This document shows, piece by piece, positions 6,662 through 11,495 of a stretch of 11,495 nt of DNA. The stretch covers positions 1 through 11,495 of the forward strand of contig JAKPQT010000592.1 of NCBI GenBank assembly GCA_029555885.1, in the 5' to 3' direction. This DNA is from Chloroflexota bacterium. Its GTDB lineage: Bacteria > Chloroflexota > Anaerolineae > CG2-30-64-16. The position numbers and the translations under genes are program-made. Positions within the stretch are counted from its first letter, which is position 1; each line of letters starts with the position of its first letter. Under the pieces are notes generated by a model. That model searched no databases. It was not told the origin of the DNA and was given only the letters and a program-made list of their open reading frames with translations.

Positions 6662-9600
6662 TCATTCCGTAACTACAAACGTGCTCCCCGCGCCGCGGCC
6701 CCAGACCTCCGGCGCGTACATCTGGTATGCGGTGGGCGGGAGGGTCAGGAACGTGCCGGGCAGCGTCGCGCGCACCTGGTAAGTGAACGTATACGTGCCG
6801 GGTTCCAGGTCGGTGGCGAACAGCACGGCCTTCTCGTCCCGCAGCTCGACGTGCGTGGGCGTCCACCACCAGCCCCAGTCATCCTCTGTCTCCTGCGACA
6901 TCTCCGGCCCCTGTGCGGTCTGGCTTGTGATGCGCAGGCTCGTGTCGATGGCCTCCGTGCCCGCGGGCAGCGGGTCCTCCACGATGACGAAGTGGCTGTA
7001 GTTCGGCACGACGAGGGTCACGCGCGCTTGCAGCACATCGCCCACCTTGGCCTTCGTGACGGGCGGGCAGGCCGGCAGCAGTTGCAGCGCGGTCTTCTGC
7101 GTCTGCACGCAGTCGACCATCCGGTATTCCCGCGTGACCGTCAGCCCGCGGCTGCGCGGCGCGACCTGCTCGACCGGCTCGTACGTGCGCAGGTGCAGCG
7201 TGTAGTACAACTGGCCGGCACCCGACTGCCCGGCGGCCGCCGACCGGCTGATGACCACGCCGTTCGTCTGGTCGAGCAGCAGTTGGGTGATGTCCGCCTT
7301 GAGCTGCGTCACATCTTGCACGGTCTGCGGGGTCACGGTGCCCTCACCGAGCGACGCGCCGTTGACCAGCACCTGCCAGTCGTAGTTGCCCTCCAGCTCG
7401 CCCGTGGCGGCCATCCACTCGGTCAGGCCGATGATGGCCCACGCGTTTTCCTGCGTGGTCTGCCATGCATCGCCCTGCCGCGCGGTCATCAGCCAGCGGA
7501 CGACGTTCGGGCCGAGCGCGTTCTCCGGGTCCAGCTTGGCCAGCGCGGCCAGCACGACCGCGGTCGAGCGCGTGTCGGTGTTCATGTTCCAGTAGTCGGG
7601 CTGGGCCTCTTCCCAGTGGGCCGTCGTCGCGCTCACGATGGCGCGGCCCGACAGGTCGGCCAGCAGGGTCTTGATGCGATCGGGCGCGGCCTCGTCCCCG
7701 ATCAGGTCCAGCGCCAGCGCCAGATACGCCTTGCCGAAGTTGTCCAGCCGCTCGCGCTGCTCGTAGAGCGCGCCCGCGCGGTTCGGCTCCGGCTGGCCGG
7801 CCTCGGCCAGCGCGTAGACCGTGAACGCCTGCCGGTTGAGCTGCCAGTTGGTGAGTTCCTCGGCTGCGGCCAGCGTGCCGCGCAGGTAGTCCGCCGCGCG
7901 CGCCATCACGTTGGCATCCACGGTGAAGTCTGCCTGCTGCGCCCGCGCGAGTCCGAAGAGCACGTAGGCGGAGACGGTCGGGTTGCTGTCGTCCTTCTCC
8001 CACCAGCCCCAGCCGCCGTCGATGTGCTGCCGCGCGTAGATGCGCTGCAGGCCGACGCCGACCTGCTGTGCCAGCTTTGTGTCGAGGCCCGGCCGCTCGA
8101 TGTCGAGGGCCTGGAGCGCCTGGTAGCTGACCACGTTGGGCAGGAAGCGGCTGACGGTCTGCTCGATGCACTCGTACGGGTAGTGTTCGAGGTAGGTCAG
8201 CCCGCCGACCATGCCCGCCGCGAGGCTCGGCTCAATGTTGACGATCAGGTCGCCGCGCGTTGCGTCGATGCTGGCGGGCAGGCGGACCAGTTCCAGCACG
8301 TCCGTGTCCGCCTCCACGCGGCCGCTCGTGCCGACGACTTCCGGCGTCGAGTACCGCTCGACGGGCAGCGTGATTTCGACGGCGTCACCGAGTTTTGTTG
8401 TGGCCGATCCGGCATCTGCGGTCATGCGGACGGTGACCTCGGCGGCGTCCGCCTGGACCGCGACCGGCCAGACGGCCTTGTACGTGCCGCCCGCAGGGAC
8501 GGTCACTGTGCTGCCCGTCGCGCCGGCCACATCCAGCCCGCTGGCCGACAGCCCAATCCGCACTTCGAGATCATCGGCGGTCGTGTTGTGGATGATGCCC
8601 GCGATCTCGGCCTGGTCGCCGGCCACGAAGAAGCGCGGCAGCACCGGCCGGACGAGCAGGGACTTGGTTGCGATGACTTCGATGGTGTTTTGGCCGACGA
8701 GCGTGCTCTCGGTCGCCGCGCGCGCGTCCATCACCCAGGTCGTCAGGTTATCGGGCAGCGTGACCTCGACGGACGCGACCCCTTCTTCGTTCGTTGTCAC
8801 CGATGCGCGCCAGTAGGCGATGTCGGGGAACTCGGTGCGCACCAAGTCAATGCCGCCGTCGCCGCCGCCACCGCCGCCGCCCTTGCCCTCCTCGGCCAGT
8901 TGCGCGACGAGCCGGTCCACGTTCAGCGCCAGCGTCACACCGGTCGAAACGCTCAGCCCGCGCTGCGAGTAGAACCGGTCGAGCAGCTTGCCGCTCTGGT
9001 CCTGCGCCAGCGTGAGCACGGCCTTGTCCACCAGGGCCAGCGAGACGTCCGCGGCCACGGGCTTGCCGGCCGCGTCGAGCGTCTCGACCTCCCAGATGAC
9101 CTTGGCGCGCGGGGCCAGGCGGAGCGGCTGACCCGGATCGCTCGCGGTTCCCGGCGCGGCGTTTGCATCGCGCGGGGTCAGGACAATCTGCAGCGCCTTG
9201 CTCGCCACCGATACCTTTAGGGGCACCATGCCGACCTTGAACGACGGTCGCGGGTTATTCTCGTCGATGCCCTGCATGATGATCACCGAGACGAAGACGT
9301 TCGGCGCGTACTCGGCCGTGATCGGTACCCGGAAGACCTGGCTGTTGGATGTCAGGTCGATGACCTCGTGCGAGAGGATGCGCCCGCGTTCCAGCGTGAC
9401 GAGCGCCTTGACGCGGCCCTGATAGGGGCTGGGGATGAGGATTTCGGCGGTCTCACCGATTTCATACTCATCCTTGTCCGCCACCAGCTTGATGCGATCG
9501 TTGTTCTCCTGGCGCCAGGGCACGAAGTCCGCTCCGCTGACCCAGATGAACGCGGCGCTGCGGAGCGCGTGGCCCTTGCTGTCGCGCGCGCTGGCCTCGA

Positions 9601-11495
9601 CCTTGTATTCGCCGGCCACCGGCGGCGTCCACTTGAGCGCCGCGACGCCGTTCGCGTCGGTCGTGACCGTCTCGGTGACAACCGGCGTGTACTTGGGCCG
9701 TGTGACCCAGTAGAACTGTCCGTCCTCAGCCTGCTCGCGCACGCTGCGCCACTCGACCTGGTTGACGACCAGGTCCACCTCGACATCCGCGACCGGCTGG
9801 CTCTGCGGGTCGACGGTCAGCACATCCACCTGGCCCTCTGCGCCGGCCTTGACCACGTAGGCGGACGGCTTGACGCCGATGTAGAACTCGCCCTTGTGGA
9901 TGACTGCGTACGCCTGCGTGGAGACGACCTGGTTGTTGGCGTCGAACACGCTGATGTCCAGCGTGAACCGCTGGCTGCTGAAGTACTTCGTGATGTCTGC
10001 GGGCACGGTGAAGGTGAAGCGGCCCTCGTCATCCGTGCGGCCCTCACCCTGGCTGACCTCGCCGCCCCACGGCCCGCTGCGCGATGCCGGGTTCCACCAG
10101 TCCCAATCGCTGAAGCTGTAGTAGCCCTCGCCCTGGTAGCTGAAGAAGGCGTCGCTCGCCAGCGCCGTCCAGCGCACCCGCGCATTCTTGACCGGCCCGC
10201 CGAAGAAGTAATTGGCCTGGACCGTTCCCCGGATTTGCTCGCCCTGGATGTATTCGGGCTTATCCGTCGTCGCGCTCAACTCGTATTCGGGCTTGCGGTA
10301 CTCTGCGACCTGGAAGCCGACGCCCATGCTGGCTTCTTCCTTGTTGGCCAGGGGCAGGCGCAGCGAAATCATGTAGTAGCCGAGCGCAGCGTCGGCGCCC
10401 AACTCGAGCTGGCCATCCACCGCGCCGAGCGCGTTGAGCGTGAGCCGCTGGTCCACGAGCGTGTTGCCCGCGCTGTCGTAAATCGTCACGCTGATGGGCT
10501 GGCCCGTGGGCGGCAAGCTGTACTGTACATCGTTGTTGCGGCGGAGGATGGCTTTCCAATAGATCGTCTGACCGGGCCGGTAGATGGGCCGGTCGGTATA
10601 GACATAACCCACATACGGCTCGTTTGCCTGGCCGCTCCAAATTCCGAACTCCCACGGTGCGATCCCGTCCATCCAGTTGATAGAGGCTGCACCGAAGCTG
10701 CCTTCGTCCGTCGTAGCGATGGCAACGATGCCTTCCCACACCTTGCGCGGGGTGGTCAGCTTGACGCGCGCCACGCCGTCCGCGTCCGTTGTGCCGGTCA
10801 GATCGTTCTGCCCATTGTCGGCCACGCGGACCGTGACGCCCTCAACCGGCTGCCCGTTCTGCAGGTCCGTGACCCAGGCCAGCACTTCCTCCTCGTTCGC
10901 CTTGATCGTGACGTTCAGATCCGTGCGGACGATCAACTGGCGGGGCGGGCGCTGCCCGTTCGGCAGCTCCAGGCCGGTCACCTCCAGCCAGTAGACGCCG
11001 GGCGTGAGCTGGCTGCCGTCGGCATCCACCAGCGGCTCGCGGATGTAGCCCAGCCGGTTCGGCTCGGCCTTCGTCGGCACGGCCCACTCGCGCACGCGCG
11101 CGTCGGGCTGAGGGCGGAAGCGATCCCAGTTGCCCCAGAAGTCGCGGCCGCTCACGTCGATCAATTCGTCCTGGTTGACGCGGTATAGGTCGAAGCGCAC
11201 CTCAGGCATGTTGCGGTACGCGACCACGGCCTGCGTGTCGGTGTACGCGCTGTACGTGCCGACGATGCCCATGTTGTTGAGCTGCAACGTCGGGTCGAGG
11301 TTGCGCGTGCGGAACTTCAGCACGTAGTCCTCGCCCAGGGTATTGCCGTACAGGTCCGCGACCTTGCCGGACAGGGTGATCGTGTAGTCGGTAGCCGGCG
11401 CCTTCTGGAAGTCGATGAACAGATTGTCTTCGTAGTCGTTGTAGTAGGTGAAGACGCGCGTGGGCTTTGGCAGGATGGTGATGGTATCCGACACG
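6662..11495 (-). CDS. Alpha-2-macroglobulin-like protease trap with thioester (N-terminus outside window)
   Basis: This is the last 1,610 residues of a very large bacterial alpha-2-macroglobulin, an envelope or secreted protein that traps attacking proteases by covalent capture after bait cleavage. The reading frame runs off the right edge, so start and signal peptide are not seen; the GTG at 11494 is only the first in-frame codon. In visible numbering, an Ig-like segment (about 1-65) and early macroglobulin domains come first. The MG2 signature YTDRPIYRPGQ follows at 299-309, then MG3-MG5 repeats. A bait-region candidate (about 835-888) has scattered Arg/Lys (R840, R845, R861, K871, R886) and a seven-glycine run (872-878). 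Next is FPDIAYW (889-895) with its macroglobulin domain. The thioester motif CIEQ is intact at C1109 (codons 8159-8170) and opens an alpha-toroid containing DGGWGWW. A receptor-binding-like domain forms the C-terminus. The pbpC gene that often accompanies such proteins is not in the visible sequence. It converges on acpS. Confidence 0.93.
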   Translation of the reverse strand, partial: VSDTITILPKPTRVFTYYNDYEDNLFIDFQKAPATDYTITLSGKVADLYGNTLGEDYVLKFRTRNLDPTLQLNNMGIVGTYSAYTDTQAVVAYRNMPEVRFDLYRVNQDELIDVSGRDFWGNWDRFRPQPDARVREWAVPTKAEPNRLGYIREPLVDADGSQLTPGVYWLEVTGLELPNGQRPPRQLIVRTDLNVTIKANEEEVLAWVTDLQNGQPVEGVTVRVADNGQNDLTGTTDADGVARVKLTTPRKVWEGIVAIATTDEGSFGAASINWMDGIAPWEFGIWSGQANEPYVGYVYTDRPIYRPGQTIYWKAILRRNNDVQYSLPPTGQPISVTIYDSAGNTLVDQRLTLNALGAVDGQLELGADAALGYYMISLRLPLANKEEASMGVGFQVAEYRKPEYELSATTDKPEYIQGEQIRGTVQANYFFGGPVKNARVRWTALASDAFFSYQGEGYYSFSDWDWWNPASRSGPWGGEVSQGEGRTDDEGRFTFTVPADITKYFSSQRFTLDISVFDANNQVVSTQAYAVIHKGEFYIGVKPSAYVVKAGAEGQVDVLTVDPQSQPVADVEVDLVVNQVEWRSVREQAEDGQFYWVTRPKYTPVVTETVTTDANGVAALKWTPPVAGEYKVEASARDSKGHALRSAAFIWVSGADFVPWRQENNDRIKLVADKDEYEIGETAEILIPSPYQGRVKALVTLERGRILSHEVIDLTSNSQVFRVPITAEYAPNVFVSVIIMQGIDENNPRPSFKVGMVPLKVSVASKALQIVLTPRDANAAPGTASDPGQPLRLAPRAKVIWEVETLDAAGKPVAADVSLALVDKAVLTLAQDQSGKLLDRFYSQRGLSVSTGVTLALNVDRLVAQLAEEGKGGGGGGGDGGIDLVRTEFPDIAYWRASVTTNEEGVASVEVTLPDNLTTWVMDARAATESTLVGQNTIEVIATKSLLVRPVLPRFFVAGDQAEIAGIIHNTTADDLEVRIGLSASGLDVAGATGSTVTVPAGGTYKAVWPVAVQADAAEVTVRMTADAGSATTKLGDAVEITLPVERYSTPEVVGTSGRVEADTDVLELVRLPASIDATRGDLIVNIEPSLAAGMVGGLTYLEHYPYECIEQTVSRFLPNVVSYQALQALDIERPGLDTKLAQQVGVGLQRIYARQHIDGGWGWWEKDDSNPTVSAYVLFGLARAQQADFTVDANVMARAADYLRGTLAAAEELTNWQLNRQAFTVYALAEAGQPEPNRAGALYEQRERLDNFGKAYLALALDLIGDEAAPDRIKTLLADLSGRAIVSATTAHWEEAQPDYWNMNTDTRSTAVVLAALAKLDPENALGPNVVRWLMTARQGDAWQTTQENAWAIIGLTEWMAATGELEGNYDWQVLVNGASLGEGTVTPQTVQDVTQLKADITQLLLDQTNGVVISRSAAAGQSGAGQLYYTLHLRTYEPVEQVAPRSRGLTVTREYRMVDCVQTQKTALQLLPACPPVTKAKVGDVLQARVTLVVPNYSHFVIVEDPLPAGTEAIDTSLRITSQTAQGPEMSQETEDDWGWWWTPTHVELRDEKAVLFATDLEPGTYTFTYQVRATLPGTFLTLPPTAYQMYAPEVWGRGAGSTFVVTE
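8852..8881 (-). repeat. GCC triplet run encoding the glycine tract in the macroglobulin bait region
   Basis: Ten consecutive triplets on the plus strand, eight of them exactly GCC and two single-base variants (GTC, ACC), encode Gly-rich residues 872-881 on the minus strand (seven Gly, Asp, two Gly). It stays in frame, so slippage would lengthen or shorten a flexible linker without breaking the protein. Confidence 0.6.

Noticed and set aside
6851..9220. Long plus-strand open frame (789 codons) opposite the macroglobulin gene
   Set aside because: Translation is Arg/His/Asp/Gly-rich with no recognisable family, and it lies fully antisense to a gene with clear domains. It is a GC-bias shadow; the same applies to the plus-strand frame at 9368-11188.
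11492..11494. GTG at the right edge as the true macroglobulin start
   Set aside because: The visible N-terminus begins inside an Ig-like domain with no signal peptide, and the frame is open to the edge, so the gene continues outside.

Overview
The window is GC-rich, densely coding DNA, most consistent with a bacterium of the Chloroflexota (Anaerolineae-like). That placement is an inference from the gene set, the strong GC preference at third codon positions and the style of the intergenic heptamer and palindrome repeats. No rRNA or tRNA is present to confirm it.

Layout. (1) Bases 1-102 are the last 33 codons of an unrecognised plus-strand gene. (2) Bases 103-363 hold no long ORF but are rich in signals: a near-consensus sigma70-type promoter (TTGACA, 17 bp, TATACT), a structured RNA of about 120 nt, and a strong intrinsic terminator. 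They precede a very small SWIM zinc-finger protein (364-621). (3) Bases 722-3057 are a two-gene unit joined by an ATGA overlap: a flippase-like/LPG-synthase-type membrane protein and UDP-glucose 6-dehydrogenase, suggesting export or assembly of a uronic-acid-containing glycan or glycolipid. (4) Bases 3184-5884 are two overlapping M16 peptidase genes. The first carries the zinc site and the second the R-x6-Y substrate-binding pair, a split two-subunit protease. (5) Bases 5885-6030 hold a heptamer array and a 73-bp palindromic element, followed by holo-ACP synthase (acpS, about 6031-6465), which activates acyl carrier proteins. (6) Bases 6466-6661 separate acpS from the convergent last gene and contain two more heptamer arrays and a 16-bp hairpin. 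(7) Bases 6662 to the right edge, minus strand, are most of a very large alpha-2-macroglobulin-like protein with an intact CIEQ thioester motif. Its N-terminus lies outside the window.

The protein genes all belong to known families; I see no clearly new multi-gene system. The parts that merit a second look are non-coding: the terminated RNA or leader upstream of the SWIM gene, heptamer arrays placed at the stop codons of three consecutive genes, and the palindromic element before acpS. The clean division of motifs between the two M16 subunits is also notable.
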